NCBI RefSeq assembly: GCF_014596525.1
Contig: NZ_MSJP01000089.1
Span: forward strand, 41,305 to 105,304
Length of the DNA: 64,000 nt
Source: Streptomyces sp. CBMA291
Lineage (GTDB): Bacteria; Actinomycetota; Actinomycetes; Streptomycetales; Streptomycetaceae
Direction: 5' to 3'
The translations under genes and the position numbers were made by a program. Below the pieces are notes generated by a model, which saw only the letters and a program-made list of their open reading frames with translations, did no database searches and was not told the origin of the DNA. How positions within the stretch are numbered: position 1 is the first letter of the stretch; each line of letters opens with the position of its first letter. Below, one piece after another: positions 32,518 through 40,973 of this stretch.

Positions 32518-33921
32518 TCAGGCCGCCGGGACCGTGTCCTCGAAGGTGCGCCCCGCCGCGCGGTAGGCGGCGACCCGGTCGGCGATCTGGGCCGGGGTCA
32601 GCACCTGGTCCTGGACGTGCAGGACGTAGTCCACCTCCTGCTCGTAGACACGGGCCGTGGTGGTGTCCGGCTGCCCGGCGAGATCGGTGAGCCACTGGTT
32701 GAAGGCGATCAGCATGCCCCGCTCGGGCAGATAGGCGGCGCCGTGGGTGGCGAAGAGCCGGCCGTCGACGTAGTAGCGGATGTCGCTGTCGTCGATGGTG
32801 ACGGCGAGGTCGTGCCAGCCTGCGTAGCTCGCCCGGTCGGCGGTGTGCGTGTTCACCGGAGGCTCCACGCCGGTCGAGTCGTAGGTGTCCCAGGAGGTGG
32901 TGAAGAGCGTGCTGCCGGTCTCGCCCCAGCCGCCGTTGGGCAGGTACTCGAAGTCGTACTCGGCGTAGTCGTCCGCCATCGGCGCCTTGAGGTCGTTGAT
33001 GGTGAAGAAGGTCTGGATGACGTGGTCGCCGTCGGGTCCGGACACGGGGGCGTCGCTGAACTTGATCCGGCTCGCGTAGGTCCCCTTGCGGAACTTCATC
33101 GTCGTGGTGGAGATCTCCGCCTGACGGGTGGTCGCCGCGGTGCCCGAGGTCTCGGTGCGCAGCTTCATCACCGAAGCGCCGTCGTCGGTGCCGAAGGACA
33201 CGTTCCCCGGCGCCCAGGTCGCCCCCGGGACCCCGGGACCGCCGCCCCAGCTCCGCACCATCCAGCCGTGGGCGCCCAGCCGGGGATCGTCGTGGGAGGT
33301 GTACGAGAAGTCGTCGAACAGGGCCCGAGCGGGCGGCGGCTCCACCGGTCCGCCCGGCACGGAACCCCAGACGGTGACACCCGCGTGATGGGCGGTCACC
33401 TTGGTCCAGTCGGCGTACGAGGTGCGGTCGGGGGAGAACGAGTGGTCGTCGCTCTGCCGCAGCTGGCTCCAGTCGGAACGGTTGAAGCGCAGTTGCAGGT
33501 CACCGCTGCTCGCGCCGGGCACCAGGGAACCGGCCCCTTCGGTGAAGCCGATCTCCAGATAGCGGTCGGCGGTGGCCGTGCCGGGGGAGAGCGTGCCGAA
33601 GGTCCCGGTGACGTTGGCGCAGCCGCGCACGGCCCAGTCGCAGGCGAAGCGGTACGCGGCGGAGGCGGTGTCGGCGCTGAAGTAGTAGCGGAGCTTGACG
33701 TCGGCGAGCCGCACCGGGACGGAACCGGTGTTGCGGACGGTCAGCCAGGGCGCGGACTGCCCCGCGACGGCTTCGGTGATCCCGGTGCGGTACTGCACCG
33801 AGAGCGCGGGCTCGGCCGCGCTCGCGGTGGCCGGAAGAGCGCCGAGACCGAGCGCGGCGAGACCGGTGGCGAGGACTCCGACGACTGCGGCACGCAGCCG
33901 TCGGTGGGGGGTTCTTCGCAT
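32518..33921 (-). CDS. Secreted glycoside hydrolase, CBM3 plus GH16-like domain
   Basis: 467 aa from the ATG at 33921 (CAGGAGAG upstream). Signal peptide ending TASA. Residues about 35-185 match a family 3 cellulose-binding module (LSVQYRTGI; RLADVKLRYYFSADTA; RFACDWAVRGCANVTGTF). After GGPVEPPPARALFDDFSY the C-terminal 260 residues look like a GH16 jelly roll (HGWMVRSWGGGPGVPGATWA, KFRKGTYASRIKFSDAP), with DYAEYDFEYLPNGGWG in the place of the ExDxxE catalytic strand. It probably acts on beta-glucan or a related plant polymer outside the cell. The nucleophile spacing (E-x-D-x-E) is slightly different from the commonest form, so the exact substrate is open. Confidence 0.82.
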   Translation of the reverse strand: MRRTPHRRLRAAVVGVLATGLAALGLGALPATASAAEPALSVQYRTGITEAVAGQSAPWLTVRNTGSVPVRLADVKLRYYFSADTASAAYRFACDWAVRGCANVTGTFGTLSPGTATADRYLEIGFTEGAGSLVPGASSGDLQLRFNRSDWSQLRQSDDHSFSPDRTSYADWTKVTAHHAGVTVWGSVPGGPVEPPPARALFDDFSYTSHDDPRLGAHGWMVRSWGGGPGVPGATWAPGNVSFGTDDGASVMKLRTETSGTAATTRQAEISTTTMKFRKGTYASRIKFSDAPVSGPDGDHVIQTFFTINDLKAPMADDYAEYDFEYLPNGGWGETGSTLFTTSWDTYDSTGVEPPVNTHTADRASYAGWHDLAVTIDDSDIRYYVDGRLFATHGAAYLPERGMLIAFNQWLTDLAGQPDTTTARVYEQEVDYVLHVQDQVLTPAQIADRVAAYRAAGRTFEDTVPAA

Positions 33922-34278
33922 GGTGCTGACTCTCCTGAACGGTAGTCCTGTGGGGGTGAACGGTGGCACGGGAGCGAGTACGGCGAACCACAGGTGTAGA
34001 CCTGTTGAACACGGCAGAACCTACTGAACCCACAGGATTTTCAACAGATGATTCGATCAAGTCTTCGGAAAGTGGGGTGAGTTGAGGCGCCGACCCGGTA
34101 ACTCGCAGCCCTGGGCGCGAAATCTCCGAACTTCCGGAGGGGAGGGCTCGTCAAGGAGCGGTCCGGCCATTCGTCCCCGCCCGGCAACTCGCGGGTGGGG
34201 GAGGGGAGCGGAGGACCGGAGCCGCTTTCACCGGTTCACCTGTTTACGGCAGCCCCCTCGGCATGCTGTGCTGCTCTC
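33922..34278. other. Divergent intergenic region between GH16 and nitroreductase-like genes
   Basis: No gene. An AT-richer stretch at 33990-34070 probably holds the GH16 promoter. It contains an inverted repeat CTGTTGAA (34002-34009) / TTCAACAG (34040-34047) that could be an operator. No known cellulose-repressor site (TGGGAGCGCTCCCA type) was seen. Confidence 0.45.
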
Positions 34279-34971
34279 ATGGACCAGACCAATGAGCTGA
34301 GCGGGATATCCGCCGCTGAGCCCACCTATCCCACCGTTCCCCACCGGCCGATGACCGTACCGGTCGAGGAGGCAGAGGAGCGGGCCCGTCACTTCCACGA
34401 GGTGATGGACCGTCGGCGCACCGTGCGCGACTTCTCCGACCGCCCGCTGCCCGAGGGCGTGCTGGAGTGGGCGATCCGCACCGCCGCCACCGCGCCCAGC
34501 GGAGCGCACGTCCAGCCGTGGCGCTTCGTCGTCCTCACCGACCCCGAGCGCAAGCGCCTGCTGCGCGAGGCGGCGGAGACGGAGGAGCGCGAGTTCTACA
34601 GCCGCCGCGCCTCCGCCGAATGGCTGGAGGCCCTTGCGCCGATCGGCACCGACTGGAACAAGCCGTTCCTGGAGATCGCGCCCGCGGTGATCGTGGTCTT
34701 CGAAGTCCACAAGGGACCGGACTCGCCGCGCCCTTACTACACCAAGGAGTCGGTCGGCATCGCCGTCGGCCTGCTCCTCGCCACCCTCCACCAGGCGGGT
34801 CTGGCGACCCTCACCCACACCCCGAGCCCGATGCGCTTCCTCAACGAGGTCTGCGACCGCCCCGCGGAGGAACGAGCCGCCTACGTCATCCCGGTCGGCT
34901 ACCCCGCCGAGGGCGCACGCGTCCCCGACCTCCACCGCAAGTCCCTGGACCAGGTGATGGTCCGCATCTGA
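34279..34971 (+). CDS. Nitroreductase-family flavoprotein, iodotyrosine deiodinase-like
   Basis: 230 aa from the ATG at 34279 (MDQTNELSG). It resembles iodotyrosine deiodinase along its whole length rather than generic nitroreductases: RRRTVRDFSDRPLPEGV; RTAATAPSGAHVQPWRFVVL (FMN phosphate and substrate helix); LAPIGTDWNKPFLEIAPAVI, which supplies the lid region; GLATLTHTPSPMRFL; and the end VPDLHRKSLDQVMVRI, nearly the same as in the animal enzyme. The expected reaction is FMN-dependent reductive dehalogenation of halotyrosines, or a related flavin reduction. It has no partner genes. The frame extends upstream to 34195 but lacks a ribosome site there. Confidence 0.82.
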   Translation: MDQTNELSGISAAEPTYPTVPHRPMTVPVEEAEERARHFHEVMDRRRTVRDFSDRPLPEGVLEWAIRTAATAPSGAHVQPWRFVVLTDPERKRLLREAAETEEREFYSRRASAEWLEALAPIGTDWNKPFLEIAPAVIVVFEVHKGPDSPRPYYTKESVGIAVGLLLATLHQAGLATLTHTPSPMRFLNEVCDRPAEERAAYVIPVGYPAEGARVPDLHRKSLDQVMVRI

Positions 34972-35075
34972 CCCGAACCGGCTCGTCACGCCGATCGGAT
35001 CGCTTCGTCTCCGGGTGGCGTCGCGCGTACGGGGGACACCCCCGCCACGACGGCGCCACCCGGAACACCCGCCGC

Positions 35076-35129
35076 CCCCGCACCCGCGAAGGCGCGCCGC
35101 GACTCCTTCCGCCCCGCACCCGCGAAGGC
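35076..35129. repeat. 18-bp direct repeat pair
   Basis: CCCCGCACCCGCGAAGGC occurs at 35076-35093 and again at 35112-35129, 36 bp apart, in the 298-bp gap between the nitroreductase-like gene and the small gene at 35270. No gene or clear promoter was found in this gap. Confidence 0.6.
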
Positions 35130-35269
35130 ACCCCGCAGCCCCCTCCCGCCCCGCCGACGTCCCCCATCCCGACCTGCGCGATGTCACAACCGCCCTCCCT
35201 TCACGCACTGGTAGGCAGCGCCATGTGTGGAGGCGCGCCCGTCGTCCGGCGTCGGAGGGAGACAGTCGA

Positions 35270-35518
35270 GTGGATCCGGTCGTGGCAGGAGCGGTGGCCA
35301 CCGTTCTTGTCAGTGTCGTGAGCGGTACGGTCAAGATCGCTTGCCATAGGCTCAGCGCAGAGGTGGAGTTGGCCCGCATCGCGGACGCCGGTGTCACGGA
35401 ACGTGTCCGTCACACCGTCCCGTGGGGCACGCTCCAGGAGCACGCGAAGGAAAGGCACGTACGAGCGGCTTCCCACCGGAGCGGGGGTGGCCGTGATGGA
35501 CGACGCCGCCGGCGCTGA
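35270..35518 (+). CDS. Small hypothetical protein upstream of the sigma factor
   Basis: 82 aa from the GTG at 35270: MDPVVAGAVATVLVSVVSG gives one hydrophobic N-terminal helix, then KIACHRLSAEVELARIADAG and a charged end rich in Arg. GGAGGGAG lies about 10 bases before the start. The last 23 nt overlap the sigma-factor start in another frame. The hydrophobic helix plus helical tail would suit a membrane-associated partner, but I recognise no family. Third-position GC is lower than in neighbouring genes at the 5' end, so the call is tentative. Confidence 0.5.
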   Translation: MDPVVAGAVATVLVSVVSGTVKIACHRLSAEVELARIADAGVTERVRHTVPWGTLQEHAKERHVRAASHRSGGGRDGRRRRR

Positions 35519-36077
35519 ACTCGTCACCGCACTCCCACGGGATTCCGCCGCCGCCTTACCCGGACGCAAATGGGCCGAGGAACTGCACCAGGAGCAGTAC
35601 CCCGCTCTGGTCCGTTTCCTCCTCCTCAACGGAGCCTCCTGGGCAGCCGCCCAGGACGCGGCACAAGACGCCTTCACCCAGATGTGCGCTCCGGGCCTCT
35701 CCATCGCCTATCCGAGAGCCTGGCTGCGGAAAGTCGCCTGGCGCTCATGGGTGAAACAGACGATCGCACCCGAGGAACTCTGCTCGGAACCACCCGAACC
35801 GCATGAACTGACGATGCGCTGGCAGACCCCCGCCCAAGCGGCGGAACTCGACGAGGAGATCCGTACCGTCATCTCCCTGCTGCTGGGGCTTCCCGCGAAA
35901 CAACGCGCCGCCATGGCATGGAACCTCGACGGATTCACCACGGAGGAAAGCGCGCGGGCCATGGGCACCACCCCCGCGGCCGTTCGGCAGAACCTCGCCA
36001 GAGCCCGCGCCGCCCTGAAGGCCGGACTCGGTCTGAACGGCGGCACGCGAGAGACGACGAAAGAGGGAGGACGATGA
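35496..36077 (+). CDS. Sigma-70 family (ECF-type) RNA polymerase sigma factor
   Basis: 193 aa. Region 2-like: HQEQYPALVRFLLLNGASWA and AQDAAQDAFTQMCAP, then YPRAWLRKVAWRSWVKQ. Region 4-like: LLGLPAKQRAAMAWNLDGF, TTEESARAMGTTPAAVRQNL and ARARAALKAGL, a typical helix-turn-helix. The ATG at 35496 gives MDDAAGAELV; a GTG three codons earlier is possible. Its stop overlaps the next gene's ATG (ATGA), so the two are translationally coupled. The following gene product is therefore a likely regulator or partner. No cognate promoter could be identified by eye. Confidence 0.83.
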   Translation: MDDAAGAELVTALPRDSAAALPGRKWAEELHQEQYPALVRFLLLNGASWAAAQDAAQDAFTQMCAPGLSIAYPRAWLRKVAWRSWVKQTIAPEELCSEPPEPHELTMRWQTPAQAAELDEEIRTVISLLLGLPAKQRAAMAWNLDGFTTEESARAMGTTPAAVRQNLARARAALKAGLGLNGGTRETTKEGGR

Positions 36078-37051
36078 GTGACCCGGCACCCGCCTCGAAC
36101 GGGCAGTGCTCCGAACGGACTCTGGAGGACGTCCTCGCCCTCGCGCACGGCGCCCTCCGTGTCGCCGTGCGCGACCGGCTGTCCGCGCAGGGCGGCCTCC
36201 CCGAACTGCGCGATCCCGACCTCGCCCTCAGCCGGACGCTCGCCCGTATGCACCGGGCACTCGGCACCTCGGTGTCCCCGCGACTGACCCGCCCCCCGGG
36301 ACCGGACCGGGAAGGAGCACCCGCCGGGCACCTGGAATCCGGACTGCTGTCCCTCTCCCATCCCCTCGCGGACAGGCTCGCGCCCGTACGCATCAAATAC
36401 CGCCACCACGCCCTGCAAACCGCTCTCTCCTACGGCATCACCGACCTCATGCCCACCCTGGCCGGCGCCCGCCGCATCACCGAAAACGTCATCGGACTGC
36501 TGGAGTTCGAGGACAACGACCTCCAGGTGAGGGCCTCGGTGCAACGCCTGGAAAAGCTCCTCGAACAGGTCGAGAACCTCGTGGAAGAACCGCCCGCGAC
36601 CACGAAACCGACCCCGCCGGACTACCTCTCCGCCGTACGGCAGTCCCTGGAGGTCCACGCCAGACCCCTGCTGCGCGCCGTCCACGACGCCCACCGCCTC
36701 CTGCGGGAGGAACTCGTACCGATGCTCGCGGAACCCGACAGCGCGATGGATTCGGAGATGCTCACCCGCGACCTCTCCGATGACCTCGATCAGGCATGGG
36801 CCAAGGCCCATGACCTCTCAGGGGCCGTCAAGGCCGTCCAGAAGGCGAGCAACGACTTCGTCGGACAGGACCTGAGACAGGCGAATCTCGAAGGAGCCCG
36901 CCTCGCCGGTGTCCGATGGGACGCCTCCACCACCTGGCCCGAGGAATGGGAACCACTCATCCGCCGCGCGTCGGCTCCCGTCGATGAGGAGCCCGGGGTC
37001 CTGGTCATCGCCGCGGAACCGAGCACGACCCGGGTGCCGGCCGACACCTGA
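36074..37051 (+). CDS. Helical protein coupled to the sigma factor, with pentapeptide-like C-terminal part
   Basis: 325 aa, cytoplasmic, no membrane helix. The N-terminal 270 residues are predicted largely helical (LEDVLALAHGALRVAVRDRL; RITENVIGLLEFEDNDLQV; VQRLEKLLEQVENLVEEPP, which looks coiled-coil). Near residue 275 comes FVGQDLRQANLEGARLAGVR, three or four pentapeptide-like A(D/N)LxG units, then WDASTTWPEEWEPLIRRAS, an ending often seen after short pentapeptide repeats in Streptomyces proteins. It overlaps the sigma gene by 4 bp. No classical zinc anti-sigma motif (HxxxCxxC) is visible, so an anti-sigma role is inference from gene order only. Confidence 0.7.
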   Translation: MSDPAPASNGQCSERTLEDVLALAHGALRVAVRDRLSAQGGLPELRDPDLALSRTLARMHRALGTSVSPRLTRPPGPDREGAPAGHLESGLLSLSHPLADRLAPVRIKYRHHALQTALSYGITDLMPTLAGARRITENVIGLLEFEDNDLQVRASVQRLEKLLEQVENLVEEPPATTKPTPPDYLSAVRQSLEVHARPLLRAVHDAHRLLREELVPMLAEPDSAMDSEMLTRDLSDDLDQAWAKAHDLSGAVKAVQKASNDFVGQDLRQANLEGARLAGVRWDASTTWPEEWEPLIRRASAPVDEEPGVLVIAAEPSTTRVPADT

Positions 37052-37193
37052 CCGGCACCGACGCGGTCGCCTTCACGCGGGGCAGACGTCCTCGCCCCTC
37101 GCGAACAGCCGCCAGGCGCTCACCCCGGGGCTGGGCGAAGGCTCCGCGCACACGGCGCCGTTCCGCTTCGGCCGACCCGCACCCGCCCCGCGG

Positions 37194-37231
37194 GCGCTGT
37201 GGCCCCCGGGACCTCCCGGGGGCCACAGCGC
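37194..37231. terminator. Strong bidirectional hairpin terminator
   Basis: An 18-bp perfect stem (GCGCTGTGGCCCCCGGGA with its complement) and a 2-nt CC loop lie between the convergent sigma-partner gene and the TetR gene. Confidence 0.85.
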
Positions 37232-37257
37232 GTGTGCCGTCCCGGCCGCCAGGGCCC

Positions 37258-37914
37258 TCAGCGCGAAGCCTGTATCCCCTCGCCCAACGCCACCAGGGCA
37301 TCGGTCAGTTGGTCCATCCACTCCGAGACCGGCCTCCCGTCGTCGGACTGGAGCGCGACGAACGCCCCGTCGTAGCCGGCCATGCCGAAGGGGGCCAGGG
37401 TCACCGCGATCCGGTCGGCCGTCTCCTCGCCCGCGCTCTCGAAGGACGAGCGGATCATATGGGCCATGTAGGCGCGCCCGTCGTCGCGCACGCCGATCAC
37501 CGTCTGCATCGCCTCCGGTGCCTCCGCCGCCTCGCGGCTCATCACCAGGACGAAGAGCAGGCGCAGGAACTCCTCGCCGTCCTCCATGACCTCGCCGGTC
37601 CGGCGCAGGTACCAGCGGAGCCGCTCGCGGGGGGCTCCGCCCTCCGGGGGTTCGGCGTGGGCCGCCCGCATGGCGTCGAAGAAGCGGTGCGCGCCCTGCT
37701 CCATGACGGCCGAGAGCAGTCCCGCCTTCGACGAGAAGTGATGGTAGAAGGCGCTTTTCGGCAGGCCCGCCTCTTTCGCGAGCGTCGACATGGACGTTCC
37801 GGCGTAGCCGCGCACGGACATCACGCGGGCGGCCGCGTCCAGGATCTCCTGGCGTGACCGGCGGCCGCGGCGGTTGGTACGGGCTTCCGACGCGGGCGTC
37901 TTGATCGTCTCCAC
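37258..37914 (-). CDS. TetR-family regulator, probably of the adjacent aromatic operon
   Basis: 218 aa from the GTG at 37914 (METIKTPASEARTNRRGRR). The DNA-binding part is RQEILDAAARVMSVRGYAGT, SMSTLAKEAGLPKSAFYHHF, the standard TetR helix-turn-helix. The rest is a helical ligand domain (FLRLLFVLVMSREAAEAPEAM; ETADRIAVTLAPFGMAGYDG). Longer upstream frames are Pro/Arg-rich and non-coding. It is transcribed away from the flavin hydroxylase gene. A perfect palindrome, GACCGATCGGTC, lies at the hydroxylase promoter, a good candidate operator. The effector is probably an aromatic acid or an intermediate, by inference. Confidence 0.87.
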   Translation of the reverse strand: METIKTPASEARTNRRGRRSRQEILDAAARVMSVRGYAGTSMSTLAKEAGLPKSAFYHHFSSKAGLLSAVMEQGAHRFFDAMRAAHAEPPEGGAPRERLRWYLRRTGEVMEDGEEFLRLLFVLVMSREAAEAPEAMQTVIGVRDDGRAYMAHMIRSSFESAGEETADRIAVTLAPFGMAGYDGAFVALQSDDGRPVSEWMDQLTDALVALGEGIQASR

Positions 37915-38178
37915 TGTCCGCAGTCTAGGCGACGCCCGGACGGACCTCCCCGGCGGCGTCACGTCCGCTTCCGGCCTGCTCCCAGGCTGCGGCGAGGCCG
38001 CGTCCGGCTCGCGGCGAGGCCGCGTCCGGGTCGCCGTGAGGCCGTGGCGAGGTCGTGTACGCGGCCGTGCCCGGGGTGTGCACGGGGTGTGTACGGGGCC
38101 TGGACGGACCGGGTCCGGACCGTGGCCGGGCCGCCTCAGGCTCGTCGGCGTGCCCGGGAAATCGGCGCCGGGAATCTC

Positions 38179-38232
38179 TTGACGGCTCACGGAGGGGCGC
38201 TGTTACCTTCACTTCATACCGACCGATCGGTC
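38179..38232 (+). promoter_or_regulatory. Promoter and TetR-type operator for the flavin hydroxylase operon
   Basis: TTGACG (38179-38184) and TACCTT (38204-38209) are spaced 19 bp as -35 and -10. Directly downstream, at 38221-38232, is the perfect 12-bp palindrome GACCGATCGGTC, a shape typical of TetR operators. Repressor bound there would block initiation. The rest of 37915-38178 contains short GCGGCGAGGCCG-like repeats and no gene. Confidence 0.7.
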
Positions 38233-38324
38233 CAAAACTTCCCCCAGCTTCACCTCGGCTTCACCCCCTGCTTCACCTCCCTTTCCCCTTTCCTCGTGTG
38301 CGAGCCTGACCACGGAGCCAGCGC

Positions 38325-39869
38325 ATGACCACAGAATTCGACGCGGATGTCGCGATCGTCGGCTACGGCCCGACCGGTGTGATCGCCGCGCTCACCCTCG
38401 CCACCTACGGCATCTCGGCCGTCGCCTTCGAACGGGACCGGGACCTCTACTCCCGGGCCCGCGCCGTGACGGTCAACGACTGGACGATGCGGATCTTCCA
38501 GGACCTCGGCATCGACGAGCGGGTCGAGAGGGTGATCGACCCGCAGCGGGCCCTGCGCTGGATGACGTACGACCGCACCGAGATCATGCGGATCGAGCAC
38601 CCGCCGTCCACCCTGGGCCGCACCCCGCGCTTCTACAACATCTACCAGCCCACCATGGAGGCCGAACTCCGCGCGGCCGTCCGGGAGCGGTACGACGACC
38701 TGGTCACCGTCCACTACGGCGGCGAGGTCACCGGCATCGAGCAGGACGCCGACGGCGTCACCGTCACCTCGGCCTCCGAAGGCGCCACCCGCACGGTCCG
38801 CACCCGGTACGTGATCGGCGCCGACGGCGGCAGCAGCGCCACCCGGGGCCGGATCGGCTGCAAGCTGCTCGGCGACACCGACGACGTCACCTGGGTGGTC
38901 GTCGACTGCCATGTGAAGCGCTGGTGGCCCGACCGCGACTTCCTGACCTTCTGGTCCGACCGGGAACGCCCGGTCGTCGACATCGCCCTCTCCGCGGGCA
39001 ACCACCGGTGGGAGATCCCGCTCAAGCCCGACGAGACCCCGGCGGACTACCCGACGAGCGCCGAGATCTGGCCCCTCCTGAAGGCGCTCGGCGTCTCCGA
39101 GGACGACGTCGAGATCCATCAGCACGCCTTCTACCAGCACCACGTCCGGATCACCGACACCTTCCGCAAGGGGCGGGTGTTCCTCGCCGGAGACGCCGCC
39201 CATCTGATGCCGCCGTGGGCCGGCGCCGGCATGCAGACCGGTATGCGCGACGCCCACGACCTGGGCTGGAAGCTCGCCGGAGTCCTCAAGGGCGAACTGC
39301 CCGAGAGCTGGCTCGACACCTACGAGGCGGAGCGGCGCCCCAACGCGGCCTTCTACACCGGCCTGGCCGTCGGACTCGGCCGGGTGATCAAGCAGGAGGC
39401 GTCCGAGGAGGAGCGGGCCGCGATGAACGCGGTGCCCGAGAACACGGTCACCCCCTTCGAGCCGCCGCTCACCGCCCCGCCGGTCCTCGCGGGCGGCTGG
39501 GTCCGCGGCGAGACCGGCGACGCCAGCGTCATCGGCCGGATGGTCCCGCAGCCGGTCACCGGCGACACCGCCGGCCGGATGGCCCGCCTCGACACCCACC
39601 TCGGCCACCACTTCGTCCTGCTCGGCGACGACGTCGACCCGGCGACCCTCCTCTCGGCCGAGGAGAAGGCCGGCTGGGACGCGCTCGGCGCCCACTACCG
39701 CGCGGTACGCCCGAAGACCGCGCACACCCAGGGCCCGGACGAGCTGGTCGACCTGGACGAGGTCCTGCTGCCCTGGATGCGCCGGTACGGGGCCCGGGTC
39801 GTCGCGGTCCGCCCCGACCGGTTCGTCGCCGCCGCCGACACCCACGGCCTCGCCGTACCCGCCGTCTGA
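38325..39869 (+). CDS. FAD-dependent aromatic hydroxylase (MhpA-like)
   Basis: 514 aa. FAD-binding GxGxxG in VAIVGYGPTGVIAALTLA, the DG motif in YVIGADGGSSATRGRIG and the GD motif in RVFLAGDAAHLMPPWAGAGM define a class A flavoprotein monooxygenase. The long 510-residue form with a thioredoxin-like tail (FVLLGDDVDPATLL) matches 3-(3-hydroxyphenyl)propionate and resorcinol-type hydroxylases. It would insert one oxygen into a phenolic ring using NAD(P)H, giving a catechol for the extradiol dioxygenase encoded next. The TetR regulator is divergent. The substrate is inferred from the pathway and not proven. Confidence 0.87.
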   Translation: MTTEFDADVAIVGYGPTGVIAALTLATYGISAVAFERDRDLYSRARAVTVNDWTMRIFQDLGIDERVERVIDPQRALRWMTYDRTEIMRIEHPPSTLGRTPRFYNIYQPTMEAELRAAVRERYDDLVTVHYGGEVTGIEQDADGVTVTSASEGATRTVRTRYVIGADGGSSATRGRIGCKLLGDTDDVTWVVVDCHVKRWWPDRDFLTFWSDRERPVVDIALSAGNHRWEIPLKPDETPADYPTSAEIWPLLKALGVSEDDVEIHQHAFYQHHVRITDTFRKGRVFLAGDAAHLMPPWAGAGMQTGMRDAHDLGWKLAGVLKGELPESWLDTYEAERRPNAAFYTGLAVGLGRVIKQEASEEERAAMNAVPENTVTPFEPPLTAPPVLAGGWVRGETGDASVIGRMVPQPVTGDTAGRMARLDTHLGHHFVLLGDDVDPATLLSAEEKAGWDALGAHYRAVRPKTAHTQGPDELVDLDEVLLPWMRRYGARVVAVRPDRFVAAADTHGLAVPAV

Positions 39870-40040
39870 TCCCGGGCCGCACCCGCGGCCCGTTTCCGAC
39901 CCCCGTACGTCCCGCGGAAGCGAACCCCGGAAACGAACCCGGCACACCGCCCCCTCCGGAGATCACCCCCGCACCCCCCCCCGCAAACCCCGCCCCTCAG
40001 AACCACCCCCGGCTCAACCCCGCGAAGTAGGGAGAATGAC

Positions 40041-40973
40041 TTGTCCGGTGTCAAGGAACTCGGCTACGTCGTCTACGAGGTGAGCAGCCTCGCCGACTGG
40101 GAGCACTTCGGCGTCAATCTGCTCGGCATGCGGCTCGGCGAGAGGACCGGGAACGGCTTCACCCTGCGTACCGACGAGAAGGCACACCGCTGGGTCGTCA
40201 CCGAAGGCCCGGCCGACGATCTGGTGGCCACCGGATACGAGGTGGAGAGCGCGGAGGCGCTCGACGCCCTGGTCGGCAGGCTGCGTACGGCCGGGGTCGA
40301 GGTCGCCGAGGGCGACGCGGCACTCGCCGCCGCCCGCAAGGTGGACCGCCTCTTCGTCACCGCCGACCCGATGGGCAACCGGATCGAACTGGTCCACGGT
40401 CTCGCCGACGCCGAGACCCCGTTCGCGTCGGCCTCGCTGCTCGGCGGCTTCGTCACTGGCGCGGGCGGCGCGGGCCACCAGGTCCTGCTGTCCCACGGCG
40501 TCTCCCGGGAGACCTACCTGGGCTTCTACATCGATCTGCTCGGTTTCAGGATCAGCGACATCATCGTCGAGGAGCTGGCCCCGGGCATCGTCGCCGACCT
40601 GATCTTCCTGCACTGCAACGGCCGCCACCACACCGTCGCCTTCGGCGACATGCCGTCGCCGAAGAGGACCCACCACTTCATGGTCGAGGTCGACGACATC
40701 AGGGACGTCGGTCTCGCCTACGACCGGTGCATGGACGCCAAGCAGCCCTTCGAGATGACCCTGGGCATGCACCCGAACGACCACATGTTCAGCTTCTACG
40801 TCTTCACACCGTCCGGCTTCAGCATCGAGTACGGCTGGGGCGGTCTGATCATCGACGACGAGACCTGGGAGGTGAAGACGCTCGACCGGCTGCACAGCTG
40901 GGGCCACCGCCCTCCGGGCGTCGTCGCCGGCCTGCTCGCCGCCGCGCCGAACCCGATGGAAGAGAACCACTGA
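40041..40973 (+). CDS. Extradiol ring-cleavage dioxygenase, VOC type
   Basis: 310 aa, beginning at a TTG (40041) with GGGAGA seven bases upstream; the nearby ATG at 40036 is out of frame. It has two VOC halves (about residues 1-125 and 140-290). Iron ligands are seen in GAGHQVLLSH (His), RTHHFMVEVDD (His) and SGFSIEYGWGG (Glu). This is the 2,3-dihydroxybiphenyl 1,2-dioxygenase/BphC-HsaC type: it opens catechols next to the hydroxyl pair using Fe(II) and O2. It comes after the flavin hydroxylase and overlaps the C-C hydrolase start by one base (TGATG). The side-chain preference is unknown. Confidence 0.9.
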   Translation: MSGVKELGYVVYEVSSLADWEHFGVNLLGMRLGERTGNGFTLRTDEKAHRWVVTEGPADDLVATGYEVESAEALDALVGRLRTAGVEVAEGDAALAAARKVDRLFVTADPMGNRIELVHGLADAETPFASASLLGGFVTGAGGAGHQVLLSHGVSRETYLGFYIDLLGFRISDIIVEELAPGIVADLIFLHCNGRHHTVAFGDMPSPKRTHHFMVEVDDIRDVGLAYDRCMDAKQPFEMTLGMHPNDHMFSFYVFTPSGFSIEYGWGGLIIDDETWEVKTLDRLHSWGHRPPGVVAGLLAAAPNPMEENH

